From: an uncultured Lachnospiraceae bacterium
GTDB lineage: Bacteria; Bacillota; Clostridia; Lachnospirales; Lachnospiraceae
Direction of reading: 5' to 3'
Length of the DNA stretch: 8,704 bases
NCBI GenBank assembly: GCA_947565255.1
Contig: CANOFI010000085.1
Location: 1 to 8,704, forward strand
Below the pieces are notes generated by a model. That model made no database searches. It had not been told where the DNA came from and saw nothing but the letters and a program-made list of their open reading frames with translations. Both the position numbers and the translations under genes were made by a program. This document shows, one piece after another, positions 1 through 7,223 of this stretch. Position 1 is the stretch's first letter, and each line of letters opens with the position of its first letter.

Positions 1-9
1 ATTTATGGC

Positions 10-38
10 TTGACTTTTGTCCGGAAAAAGCATAGTAT
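10..38 (+). promoter_or_regulatory. Candidate sigma-A promoter of murG
   Basis: A TTGACT -35 box (10-15) is followed by a 17-base spacer and a TAGTAT -10 box (33-38, 4 of 6 consensus bases). Transcription would start near 45, leaving a leader of about 37 bases before the murG ATG at 82. The open frame can be extended upstream to a TTG at 10 and an ATG at 37, but these codons fall in the -35 and -10 boxes, which argues against them as starts. This is a motif match only, and the window begins too close to exclude readthrough from an upstream gene. Confidence 0.42.
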
Positions 39-81
39 GAAAGAGAATAAAAGAAAGGATAAAACAAACTGGTATAAAAAT

Positions 82-1155
82 ATGAAACGCATTATTCTTA
101 CAGGCGGCGGAACTGCCGGGCATGTAACTCCAAACATTGCACTTCTCCCCCGCTTAAAAGAGCTCGATTATGATATTCATTACATAGGCTCCTATGACGG
201 AATAGAAAAAAAACTGATTGAGGAGTTTGATATTCCCTATTACGGCATTTCCTCCGGGAAGCTGCGCCGTTATTTTGACGTGAAAAATTTTACGGATCCG
301 TTCCGTGTTATAAAGGGATATTCCGAGGCGAAAAAGCTGATAAAATCATTGAATCCGGATGTTATTTTTTCCAAAGGGGGATTTGTCACGGTTCCTGTTG
401 TAAAGGCAGCAGCAAAATACAGGGTGCCGGCCATTATCCACGAATCCGATATGACTCCGGGACTCGCCAACAGACTTTGCATTCCATCCGCGTGGAAGGT
501 GTGCTGCAACTTTCCGGAAACACTTCACCATCTGCCTGAAGAAAAGGCTGTGCTGACCGGCTCTCCGATTCGAAAGGAGCTGCTGAGCGGAGACAAAATC
601 CGCGCTGTGGATTTCTGCGGACTCACGCTGAATAAGCCTGTTATTCTTGTAATCGGCGGCAGTCTCGGCGCCGTTTCCATCAACAATGCTGTACGCCGCA
701 ATCTGCCGAAGCTTCTGGAGAAATTTCAGATTATTCACCTCTGCGGCAAGGACAAACTGGATGAAAGCCTGCAGCACACGCCGGGCTATGTGCAGTTTGA
801 ATATATCCGCAAAGAGCTCGCTGACCTTTTCTCCCTGTGTGATATGGTCATTTCGCGTGCCGGAGCCAACGCCATCTGCGAATTGTTAGAACTTCGCAAA
901 CCCAATCTGCTTATCCCGCTTTCGGCAAAGGCAAGCAGGGGGGACCAGATTTTGAATGCACAGTCTTTTGAAAAGCAGGGATTCAGCAAGGTTCTGGATG
1001 AAGATACGATGACAGATGCACAGTTTCTTGACGCAGTAAACGACGTATATGATAACCGCCAGACTTATGTGCAGGCTATGAACACAGGCAGCAAAAGCAG
1101 TGCTATCGAAAAAATCATCGCATTATTTGAAGAAGCCTGCGAAGCCATAAAATAA
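82..1155 (+). CDS. murG: MurG, lipid II-forming N-acetylglucosaminyltransferase
   Basis: MurG transfers GlcNAc from UDP-GlcNAc to undecaprenyl-pyrophosphoryl-MurNAc-pentapeptide (lipid I), making lipid II at the inner face of the membrane. The 357-residue product is normal length for this GT28, GT-B-fold family. Visible motifs are the N-terminal glycine loop GGGTAGHVTPN (8-18), SKGGFVTVP (97-105, acceptor-side glycine loop), HESDMTPG (120-127), GSPIRKEL (160-167), the GGSLGA loop (192-197) and the UDP-GlcNAc-binding stretch SRAGANAICELLELRKP (258-274), whose Glu267 corresponds to the uridine-ribose-contacting Glu of E. coli MurG. The start at 82 is chosen because the conserved family N-terminus (MKRIILTGGG) begins there. 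No good Shine-Dalgarno lies at normal spacing; the nearest, AAAGGA (54-59), is 22 bases upstream, so translation may be modest. Unlike the classical dcw cluster, no mur, fts or div gene follows; the next gene is convergent. Confidence 0.96.
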   Translation: MKRIILTGGGTAGHVTPNIALLPRLKELDYDIHYIGSYDGIEKKLIEEFDIPYYGISSGKLRRYFDVKNFTDPFRVIKGYSEAKKLIKSLNPDVIFSKGGFVTVPVVKAAAKYRVPAIIHESDMTPGLANRLCIPSAWKVCCNFPETLHHLPEEKAVLTGSPIRKELLSGDKIRAVDFCGLTLNKPVILVIGGSLGAVSINNAVRRNLPKLLEKFQIIHLCGKDKLDESLQHTPGYVQFEYIRKELADLFSLCDMVISRAGANAICELLELRKPNLLIPLSAKASRGDQILNAQSFEKQGFSKVLDEDTMTDAQFLDAVNDVYDNRQTYVQAMNTGSKSSAIEKIIALFEEACEAIK

Positions 1156-1192
1156 CAAAACACAGCCCATGAAGCAAACACCGCGCCTGTGT
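1148..1192 (-). terminator. Weak candidate terminator of the HIT operon
   Basis: Read on the minus strand, ACACAG (1192-1187) can pair with CTGTGT (1165-1160) and is followed by a T-rich tail (TTTGTTATTTTA, 1159-1148). The stem has only 6 pairs and the loop is about 21 bases, so this is a poor intrinsic terminator by itself. It is listed because it is the only hairpin plus T-tract in the 68-base gap between the convergent murG and HIT genes. No plus-strand terminator for murG is evident. Confidence 0.25.
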
Positions 1193-1223
1193 ATGACGCA
1201 GACAACAGTACTGGCCGGGCTAA

Positions 1224-1640
1224 TTATAATGCTTTCGCAACTTCTCCGGCAATTTTCTCCATCTCCTCCGGTGTGCTCTCTCCCGGCTCCCAAAATACAA
1301 GCGCGTTGTCATTCTCATATCTTGGAATCAGGTGCAGATGAAAATGAAAAACCGTCTGCCCTGCCACCTCTCCATTATTCTGCACAAGGTTAAATCCATC
1401 CGCACCCAGCGCCTTCGTCATCGCGGCTGCCATCTTTTTCGCAAGAATCATCGCCTTTGCCGCATATTCCTCCTCAATCTCGTAAATATTCGCAAAATGC
1501 TCCTTCGGCAAAATCAGTGCATGCCCTCTTGACGCCGGCCCCAAATCCAGAATCACCCGAAACATATCATCTTCATAAAGGGTCGTTGACGGAATTTCTC
1601 CGTTGGCAATTTTACAAAAAATACAATCTGCTTTTTTCAT
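1224..1640 (-). CDS. HIT-family nucleotide-binding protein (Hint-like)
   Basis: This is a 138-residue HIT (histidine triad) protein, a cytoplasmic enzyme family that hydrolyses or transfers nucleoside monophosphates from phosphoramidates or dinucleotides. The signature H-F-H-L-H-L-I lies at residues 99-105, and the middle His101 is the expected nucleophile that becomes AMP-modified. The N-terminal CIFCKI segment (Cys6, Cys9) matches the zinc-binding CxxC of many bacterial Hint-like proteins, and GHALILPKEH (39-48) is the usual second block. The start at 1640 is preferred over one at 1670 because AAAGGAAG sits 8 bases upstream and the family N-terminus begins there. It is the last gene of the rhomboid operon: its RBS directly follows the stop of the upstream gene, with 16 bases between the two reading frames. 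The physiological substrate cannot be told from sequence. Confidence 0.93.
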   Translation of the reverse strand: MKKADCIFCKIANGEIPSTTLYEDDMFRVILDLGPASRGHALILPKEHFANIYEIEEEYAAKAMILAKKMAAAMTKALGADGFNLVQNNGEVAGQTVFHFHLHLIPRYENDNALVFWEPGESTPEEMEKIAGEVAKAL

Positions 1641-1656
1641 CTGAACGCTTCCTTTC

Positions 1657-2655
1657 TTATTTAAATTCAAACAGCTGGTCCAGCAGCCGCAAGTTGCGAA
1701 ACTCTCCCCTGGTCGTCATGACACCTGTCATAAAGGCACGCTGGAACGTCATCCTTCCGAATACAATATCATTCATCGTCTGCAGCGATAATTTGCAGAC
1801 AACATCTGCATCCTCCGGCGCTCCGTAATAACAGTCAATCTCCGAATTCAAAATCCGGATATGCAGTGGCTGGGGTTTTTCTTCCATGTCAAACTGAACA
1901 TTAATCTGTTCCTCCTCCTGCGGCTGAAATGCATCCATAAACCGCTGTTCCAAATCCGAGGTGGAACGCTCCACATTTTTTTTATTTAACATTCCCTTAA
2001 ACATAGTGGAGAGCTCTTCTATGTCTTCTTTTTGTTTTTTCTGATATACATCGTCGGCTGCATATTTTGACAATTGCTCACTTTCTTTCGGCGTCAGCTC
2101 AATATGGTGTGACTTCAGCACAGACTGCTGCACCGCGCGGTTGCTTGACGGAAGATTCGCAATTTTTTGCGAAATCGTCCGGTACAGATTTTCTGCCCGT
2201 TTTTCAATTATATTCGTATATTGCCGGTTCATCTCAAAATCAATGAGATTGTCCACATATCCGCTGATTCCATCGCAGACCTGCCCTCCCAAAACCTCCC
2301 ATGCATTTTTTAAGGTAACCTCCGCCTCGCGCTCTCCGTAGGTCTTGGACATTACGACCGGCTGCATATAAAGGCTCTGTATTTTCTCACGGCTGCCAAA
2401 CAGCCAGCAGGCATCCAGAAACTGCTGCATGTATCCGCCGATTCCAAACCATTCTACCGTCGTGGCAAGAATCACTCCGTCCGCTTCCATCATGCTTCCC
2501 TGGGGAAGTGTCGTGATGGCTTTCTTCTGCTCAAACAGGTTAATGCGCTCTACCTTTACCCGGAGCTCCTCAAGCACCTCTTCCATTTTCTTAATCACAT
2601 AAAGAGTCGGGTCATCAATCAGTCCCCTGCCTCCATAATAAATATTTACCTTCAT
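1657..2655 (-). CDS. Flavodoxin-fold NAD(P)H/FMN reductase-like protein fused to SCP2 domain
   Basis: This 332-residue protein appears to have two domains. Residues 1-165 look like the flavodoxin/NADPH-dependent FMN reductase fold: a beta strand at the N-terminus (VNIYYGG), a central ADGVILATTVEWFGIGGYMQQFLDA block (58-82) that resembles the FMN-isoalloxazine loop, and PVVMSKTYG (99-107). Residues 166-250 form a charged, probably helical linker rich in Lys, Glu and Gln. Residues 251-332 resemble the SCP2 sterol/lipid-carrier domain, with YYGAPEDADVVCKLSLQTMNDIVFGRMTFQRAFMTG-type features (C-K-L-S at 287-290, then G-R-M-T-F-Q-R-A-F-M-T-G at 300-311). The usual FMN phosphate-binding GSxRxxS/T loop is not obvious (YYGGRGLIDDP instead), so flavin binding is uncertain. 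The start codon overlaps the rhomboid stop (ATGA), and AAAGGAG lies 12 bases upstream. Redox or lipid-binding activity is inferred from fold only. Confidence 0.8.
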   Translation of the reverse strand: MKVNIYYGGRGLIDDPTLYVIKKMEEVLEELRVKVERINLFEQKKAITTLPQGSMMEADGVILATTVEWFGIGGYMQQFLDACWLFGSREKIQSLYMQPVVMSKTYGEREAEVTLKNAWEVLGGQVCDGISGYVDNLIDFEMNRQYTNIIEKRAENLYRTISQKIANLPSSNRAVQQSVLKSHHIELTPKESEQLSKYAADDVYQKKQKEDIEELSTMFKGMLNKKNVERSTSDLEQRFMDAFQPQEEEQINVQFDMEEKPQPLHIRILNSEIDCYYGAPEDADVVCKLSLQTMNDIVFGRMTFQRAFMTGVMTTRGEFRNLRLLDQLFEFK

Positions 2656-3296
2656 CCTATCCTGCTGCTCCTTTCTAATGATAGTTTAACCAGACAACAG
2701 ACCAGACATGTAAAAAATCCAATCACCAGTCCGCCTACATGAGCATAATTATCTATCCCTTCACTTGTAAATCCGTTCAGTAAACCCAGAACAATAAATG
2801 CCACCACTCTCTTTGTTGTTATGTCCTCCAGTTTTCCGCTGTAAAAAATCACAAGACAGAGCATCGCACCAATCACCGCAAATACGGCACCGGACGCTCC
2901 GGCAGCCATAACAGCCGTGCCTTTTTTTATATAATTCCAGGCAGAGGCAATATTTCCGCCAATTCCGCCTATAAAATACACAATCGCAAAAGAGACGCTT
3001 CCAAGGTATCTTTCAACCGTGCTTCCAATCAAAAGCAGCACAACCATATTATTCAGTAAATGTTCCATGTTAAAATGCAGAAACATCGCTTTTAACAGAC
3101 TGGCATTTCCGCTTTTCAGGCTTCCGCCCTGTATCAGTATCGCACCGTTTTTCTGCATAATCGCCTGAGATTCGTACAATGTCGGCCGCCCCCAGAACAT
3201 ACGGGCAAAAATAAAAACATTGACTATAATAAGCAGCAGTGTCACATAACATTTATATTTTTTCAGCAGCCCGCCTGCCTTCACTCGAAATTCCAT
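2652..3296 (-). CDS. Rhomboid-family intramembrane serine protease
   Basis: This 214-residue membrane protein has about six predicted transmembrane helices (roughly 16-34, 79-96, 103-123, 131-152, 163-181, 183-205). It carries the full rhomboid signature: HFNMEHLLNN (74-83, where His79 and Asn83 match the GlpG oxyanion-hole residues His150 and Asn154), GASGAVF with catalytic Ser135, and NYAHVGG with catalytic His186. Rhomboids cleave single-span membrane proteins inside the bilayer; no substrate can be named here. The WR motif common in loop 1 of many bacterial rhomboids is not seen just before the HF block (ASLLKAMFLHF). The frame is open to 3380, but the ATG at 3296 is chosen because GGAGGG (3309-3304) lies 7 bases upstream and a strong promoter would initiate at about 3311, downstream of the ATGs at 3380 and 3368. 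It is first in an operon with the flavodoxin/SCP2 and HIT genes. Confidence 0.93.
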   Translation of the reverse strand: MEFRVKAGGLLKKYKCYVTLLLIIVNVFIFARMFWGRPTLYESQAIMQKNGAILIQGGSLKSGNASLLKAMFLHFNMEHLLNNMVVLLLIGSTVERYLGSVSFAIVYFIGGIGGNIASAWNYIKKGTAVMAAGASGAVFAVIGAMLCLVIFYSGKLEDITTKRVVAFIVLGLLNGFTSEGIDNYAHVGGLVIGFFTCLVCCLVKLSLERSSRIG

Positions 3297-3317
3297 CCAT
3301 TTACCCTCCATCTTTTG

Positions 3318-3346
3318 ATTATAACCGCTTCCGGAAAAAAACACAA
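3318..3346 (-). promoter_or_regulatory. Candidate promoter of the rhomboid operon
   Basis: On the minus strand TTGTGT (3346-3341, -35) is followed by exactly 17 bases and a perfect TATAAT (3323-3318, -10). Initiation about 7 bases downstream falls near 3311, giving a leader of only about 15 bases that still holds the GGAGGG ribosome binding site (3309-3304) before the ATG at 3296. This supports the short start of the rhomboid gene. Prediction from motif and position only. Confidence 0.6.
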
Positions 3347-3412
3347 GAATTTTTACTAATTTCCACATTGTGCCCCTCACATTTCCTCTCTGTGCAAAGT
3401 ATGGAAAATATC

Positions 3413-3465
3413 AATGTAAACAGCACGTTATACCAGAGCAGACTAACAAATTAATACTTTACATT
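3413..3465. repeat. Perfect 8-base inverted repeat in the divergent promoter region
   Basis: AATGTAAA (3413-3420) and its exact reverse complement TTTACATT (3458-3465) are separated by 37 bases, centre to centre 45 bases. The right arm contains the -35 box of the PFOR promoter. A further ATGTAAA lies at 3518-3524 in the PFOR leader. The arrangement could be a pair of sites for a dimeric or DNA-looping regulator, but AT-rich octamers can recur by chance and half of one arm is simply a -35 hexamer. Confidence 0.35.
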
Positions 3466-3486
3466 AAGGCAAATAAATGATAAAAT
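3458..3486 (+). promoter_or_regulatory. Candidate promoter of nifJ (PFOR)
   Basis: TTTACA (3458-3463) is followed by a 17-base spacer and TAAAAT (3481-3486), each 5 of 6 consensus bases. Initiation would be near 3493, which leaves a leader of about 119 bases before the ATG at 3612. This is the best plus-strand promoter in the region. Confidence 0.55.
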
Positions 3487-3492
3487 TAGGTC

Positions 3493-3611
3493 AGCAGTTC
3501 AGAAGCGTTATCACTTCATGTAAATGTTTATGCCAACGCACCAATATCTGCGGAAATGAGCGCTTATTCTGGACAACTATATGACTAATAATCAAAGGAG
3601 GATATTAAGTA
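3493..3611 (+). promoter_or_regulatory. Predicted 5' leader of nifJ with strong RBS
   Basis: The predicted untranslated leader is about 119 bases long. It ends in an excellent Shine-Dalgarno sequence, AAAGGAGGA (3594-3602), 9 bases before the ATG, fitting a highly expressed enzyme. The leader contains a small imperfect inverted repeat (GAAGCG....CACTTC, 3502-3517) but no riboswitch, T-box or attenuator that I recognise: there is no terminator-like hairpin with a T-run. The remaining part of the 315-base gap (3297-3457) holds only the rhomboid promoter, its RBS and one arm of the inverted repeat. Confidence 0.45.
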
Positions 3612-6600
3612 ATGTCAAGAGCAAAACAATCCATGGATGGAAACCAGGCCGCTGCGCATGTTGCTTATGCGTATACAGAGGTTGCCGGTATCTATCCCAT
3701 CACTCCCTCCAGTCCGATGGCCGACTTTGTTGACCAATGGTCTGCACAGGGCCTTAAGAATATTTTTGGAAATGAAGTAAAGGTTGTTGAGATGCAGTCC
3801 GAAGCCGGCGCTGCCGGAACGGTTCACGGTTCCCTCGCTGCAGGTGCCATCACAACTACATTTACCGCTTCCCAGGGACTTCTGCTTATGATTCCGAACA
3901 TGTATAAGATTGCTGCCGAGCAGCTTCCGTGCGTGTTTGATGTATCTGCGCGTACCGTTGCAACCCAGTCCCTGAACATTTTTGGTGACCACAGCGACGT
4001 ATATGCATGCCGTCAGACCGGTTTTGCAATGTTAGCTGAGACAAACCCGCAGGAAGTTATGGACTTAAGCCCGGTTGCACATTTAGCTGCAATCGAAGGC
4101 AAGGTTCCGTTCATCAACTTCTTTGACGGTTTCCGCACGTCCCACGAGATTCAGAAAATTGAAAAATGGGATTATGAGGATTTGAAAGAAATGTGCAACA
4201 TGGATGCTGTAAAAGCCTTCCGTGAGCATGCACTCAACCCTGAACATCCGGCAATGCGCGGTTCCCATGAGAACGGTGACGTCTTCTTCCAGCACCGTGA
4301 GGCATGTAATCCGGTTTACGATGCACTTCCGGCTGTCGTAGAAAAATATATGAAGAAGGTAAACGAGAAACTCGGCACAGATTACGATTTGTTTAATTAC
4401 TATGGCGCTCCTGACGCAGAGAGAGTCATCATTGCCATGGGTTCCATCTGTGACGTGGCTGAGGAAGTAATTGACTACCTGACTGCTGCAGGCGAAAAGG
4501 TCGGCCTTATCAAGGTTCGTCTGTACCGTCCATGGGTTCCGGCAGGACTTCTTAAAGTGCTTCCCAAGACTGCTAAGAAGATTGCCGTTCTTGACCGTAC
4601 AAAAGAGCCTGGCGCACTTGGTGAGCCGTTATATCTGGATGTTGCGGCAACCCTGCGCGAAGCCGGAATGAATGATGTAGTACTGGTAGGCGGCCGCTAC
4701 GGACTTGGTTCCAAGGATACCCCTCCGTCAAGCGTATTTGCCGTATACAAGGAATTAGAGAAGGATGCACCTAAGAACCGCTTTACCATTGGTATTGTAG
4801 ACGACGTGACAGAGCTCAGCCTTCCTGAAGTAAAACCGGCTCCAATCACTTCTGCCAAGGGTACGGTAGAATGTAAGTTCTGGGGTCTCGGCGGAGACGG
4901 TACGGTCGGTGCAAACAAGAACTCCACCAAGATTATCGGTGACCACACAGACAAATATATCCAGGCATATTTCCAGTATGACTCCAAGAAGACCGGCGGA
5001 ATTACCATTTCCCATCTTCGTTTCGGTGACCAGCCGATTAAGAGTCCATACTACATCAACCAGGCTGATTTCGTTGCCTGTCACAATCCATCCTATGTCG
5101 TCAAGGGCTACAAGATGGTACAGGATGTGAAGCCGGGCGGAATATTCATGATCAACTGCCAGTGGACAGACGAAGAATTAGATAAGCACATGCCTGCCGC
5201 TGCCAAAAAATATATTGCAGAAAACAATATTCAGTTATATACCATCAACGCCATCGACAAGGCAATTGAAATCGGTATGGGCAAACGTACCAACACCATT
5301 TTGCAGTCTGCTTTCTTTAAGCTGGCTAACGTAATGCCGATAGACGATGCAGTGAAGTTCATGAAAGAAGCTGCAAAGAAGTCCTACGGAAAGAAGGGCG
5401 ACGCTGTTGTAGAAATGAACTACAAGGCAATCGACGCAGGCGTTGACGCCGTACACAAGGTTGAAATTCCTGCCGGATGGGCAAATCCGGATGCCGATGC
5501 ACCTGCAAAGGAGCTTACCGGCCGTCCGAAGACCGTACAGATGGTAAATGACCTGCTGAACCCGATTTCCCTTATGGACGGCGACAGCCTTCCGGTATCC
5601 GCATTTAAGGATATTGCAGACGGTCAGTTTGAAACCGGTGCTTCCGCATATGAAAAACGCGGTACTGCAGTTATGGTTCCTACCTGGGATGCTGAAAAAT
5701 GTATCCAGTGTAACAACTGCTCCTTTGTTTGTTCCCATGCAACCATCCGTCCATTTATGTTAAGCGACGATGAAGTCAAAGCAGCACCTGATAATATTAA
5801 GCTGGCAGATACAAAGCCAAAGGCCGGCGAATACAAGTACACGCTCAGTGTATCTCCGTTAGACTGTATGGGCTGCGGCGAATGCGTGACCGTATGTCCG
5901 ACAACGGCAATCACAATGGTTCCGCAGGAGCAGGAAGCTGCCGAGCAGCCGGTATTCGATTATCTTGTTGCAAATGTCGGCAAGAAGCCAGGTACTCCTG
6001 CAGATACGACTGTCAAAGGTTCCCAGTTCAACCAGCCGCTGCTTGAGTTCTCAGGAAGCTGTGCGGGCTGTGCGGAAACCTCTTATGCAAGACTTGTTAC
6101 ACAGTTGTTCGGCGAACAGATGTACGTTTCCAACGCAACCGGATGTTCCTCTATCTGGGGCGGTCCGGCAGCTACATCGCCATACACTGTGAATAAGGAT
6201 TCCAACAAGGGACCGGCGTGGTCGAATTCCTTATTTGAGGATAATGCAGAGCACGGCTTCGGTATGTACCTTGGACAGAAAACACTGCGCGACCAGGCAA
6301 TCGCCATGATTGAAGAAATGACAGCTTCTGATAAGGCTTCCGCTTCATTTAAGGACGCTGCTGCAAAATATATTGAGACAAAAGATAATACAAAAGAAAA
6401 TGCACCTGCTGCAGAGGCTTTGATTGCTGAACTTGAGAAAGCGGCCGCAGACGGCTGTGAGAAGTCAAAAGAGGTTCTTGATAAAAAAGATTACCTGGCT
6501 AAGAAATCCGTCTGGATTTTCGGCGGCGACGGCTGGGCATATGATATCGGCTTCGGCGGACTTGACCATGTGCTGGCTTCCGGCGAGAACGTAAACGTCA

Positions 6601-7157
6601 TGGTATTTGACACAGAGATGTACTCCAACACAGGCGGCCAGGCTTCCAAGGCTTCCAATATCGGTGAGGTATGCCAGTTCGCAGCAGCCGGAAAAGAAAT
6701 CGGCAAGAAGAGCCTTGCAGAAATTGCCATGAGTTATGGATATGTATATGTGGCACAGATTGCGCTTGGCGCAAATCCGGCACAGGCTGTCAAGGTTATT
6801 GCTGAGGCAGAGGCTTACAACGGACCTTCCCTGATTATCGGCTACGCTCCATGCGAGCTGCACGGTGTCAAGGGCGGTATGAACCACTGTCAGGATGAAA
6901 TGAAAGCTGCAGTAGCTGCGGGATACTGGAATCTGTTCTCCTTCAATCCTGCACTGAAGGCAGAAGGAAAGAATCCATTTACCCTGACCTCCAAGCCAGG
7001 AGACGGAACCTATCAGGATTTCCTGAATAATGAGACACGCTACACACGTCTTACAAGGGCTTTCCCGGAACGCGCAGAGAAGTTGTTTGCAGCTTCCGAA
7101 GCTGCTGCTACGGAGCGGTATGAACACTTACTGAAGTTAGTTGAGCTTTACAAATAA
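3612..7157 (+). CDS. nifJ: Pyruvate:ferredoxin (flavodoxin) oxidoreductase
   Basis: This 1181-residue single-chain PFOR oxidatively decarboxylates pyruvate with CoA to acetyl-CoA and CO2, reducing ferredoxin or flavodoxin in the cytoplasm. Residues 1-255 form domain I, with YPITPSSPMA (28-37), Glu64 and Arg114 at the same numbers as the catalytic residues of the Desulfovibrio africanus enzyme. Domains II and III follow, including the FGLGGDGTVGANK-like stretch (W424-K436). Two ferredoxin-type clusters are bound by Cys697/700/703/707 and Cys752/755/758/762. The proximal 4Fe-4S cluster ligands are Cys817, Cys820, Cys845 and Cys1081. Thiamine pyrophosphate and Mg bind through GDG (972-974) and the YSNTGGQ block (Asn1006). 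The first cluster motif ends CSHA rather than the usual CPHA. The C-terminus is about 50 residues shorter than in D. africanus, so the oxygen-protective domain VII is reduced. It is monocistronic between its own promoter and a terminator at 7224-7280. Confidence 0.98.
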   Translation: MSRAKQSMDGNQAAAHVAYAYTEVAGIYPITPSSPMADFVDQWSAQGLKNIFGNEVKVVEMQSEAGAAGTVHGSLAAGAITTTFTASQGLLLMIPNMYKIAAEQLPCVFDVSARTVATQSLNIFGDHSDVYACRQTGFAMLAETNPQEVMDLSPVAHLAAIEGKVPFINFFDGFRTSHEIQKIEKWDYEDLKEMCNMDAVKAFREHALNPEHPAMRGSHENGDVFFQHREACNPVYDALPAVVEKYMKKVNEKLGTDYDLFNYYGAPDAERVIIAMGSICDVAEEVIDYLTAAGEKVGLIKVRLYRPWVPAGLLKVLPKTAKKIAVLDRTKEPGALGEPLYLDVAATLREAGMNDVVLVGGRYGLGSKDTPPSSVFAVYKELEKDAPKNRFTIGIVDDVTELSLPEVKPAPITSAKGTVECKFWGLGGDGTVGANKNSTKIIGDHTDKYIQAYFQYDSKKTGGITISHLRFGDQPIKSPYYINQADFVACHNPSYVVKGYKMVQDVKPGGIFMINCQWTDEELDKHMPAAAKKYIAENNIQLYTINAIDKAIEIGMGKRTNTILQSAFFKLANVMPIDDAVKFMKEAAKKSYGKKGDAVVEMNYKAIDAGVDAVHKVEIPAGWANPDADAPAKELTGRPKTVQMVNDLLNPISLMDGDSLPVSAFKDIADGQFETGASAYEKRGTAVMVPTWDAEKCIQCNNCSFVCSHATIRPFMLSDDEVKAAPDNIKLADTKPKAGEYKYTLSVSPLDCMGCGECVTVCPTTAITMVPQEQEAAEQPVFDYLVANVGKKPGTPADTTVKGSQFNQPLLEFSGSCAGCAETSYARLVTQLFGEQMYVSNATGCSSIWGGPAATSPYTVNKDSNKGPAWSNSLFEDNAEHGFGMYLGQKTLRDQAIAMIEEMTASDKASASFKDAAAKYIETKDNTKENAPAAEALIAELEKAAADGCEKSKEVLDKKDYLAKKSVWIFGGDGWAYDIGFGGLDHVLASGENVNVMVFDTEMYSNTGGQASKASNIGEVCQFAAAGKEIGKKSLAEIAMSYGYVYVAQIALGANPAQAVKVIAEAEAYNGPSLIIGYAPCELHGVKGGMNHCQDEMKAAVAAGYWNLFSFNPALKAEGKNPFTLTSKPGDGTYQDFLNNETRYTRLTRAFPERAEKLFAASEAAATERYEHLLKLVELYK

Positions 7158-7171
7158 ACCTTCAAAAGTGC

Positions 7172-7214
7172 AAAAAGCCCTACACCCAGCGCCTTTTACA
7201 GCGCGGGGTACGGC
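7172..7214 (-). terminator. Intrinsic terminator of the SPFH/Arc operon
   Basis: Read on the minus strand, a bulged GC-rich stem forms from GCC/GGC (7214-7212 with 7179-7177), TAC/GTA, CCC/GGG and GCGC/GCGC (7204-7201 with 7192-7189), with an 8-base loop (7200-7193), followed at once by TTTTT (7176-7172). About 13 pairs are interrupted by single-base bulges or mismatches. GTGCA/TGCAC arms (7168-7172, 7215-7219) could extend the hairpin outside the T-run. On the plus strand no T-tract follows, so this hairpin is oriented to stop transcripts coming from the Arc-like gene. Confidence 0.65.
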
Positions 7215-7223
7215 TGCACAAAC

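Noticed and set aside
346..777. 143-codon minus-strand open frame within murG
   Set aside because: It overlaps conserved murG motifs and has no recognisable domain or RBS.
1457..1828. 123-codon plus-strand open frame opposite the HIT and SCP2 genes
   Set aside because: It spans the boundary of two well-supported minus-strand genes and has no RBS or family features.
3311..3380. Longer rhomboid start sites at 3380, 3368 and 3311
   Set aside because: They lack an RBS as good as GGAGGG before 3296, and those at 3380 and 3368 lie upstream of the predicted transcript start.
3524..3559. Small 11-codon upstream open frame in the nifJ leader
   Set aside because: No Shine-Dalgarno precedes its ATG and the peptide has no regulatory codon run.
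5235..5738. 167-codon antisense open frame within nifJ
   Set aside because: Same reason: a shadow of strongly biased codons on the plus strand, with no motif or start signal.
6465..7127. 220-codon antisense open frame within nifJ
   Set aside because: It lies wholly opposite a clearly real coding region, has no RBS and its Cys-rich, low-similarity translation looks like a codon-bias shadow.
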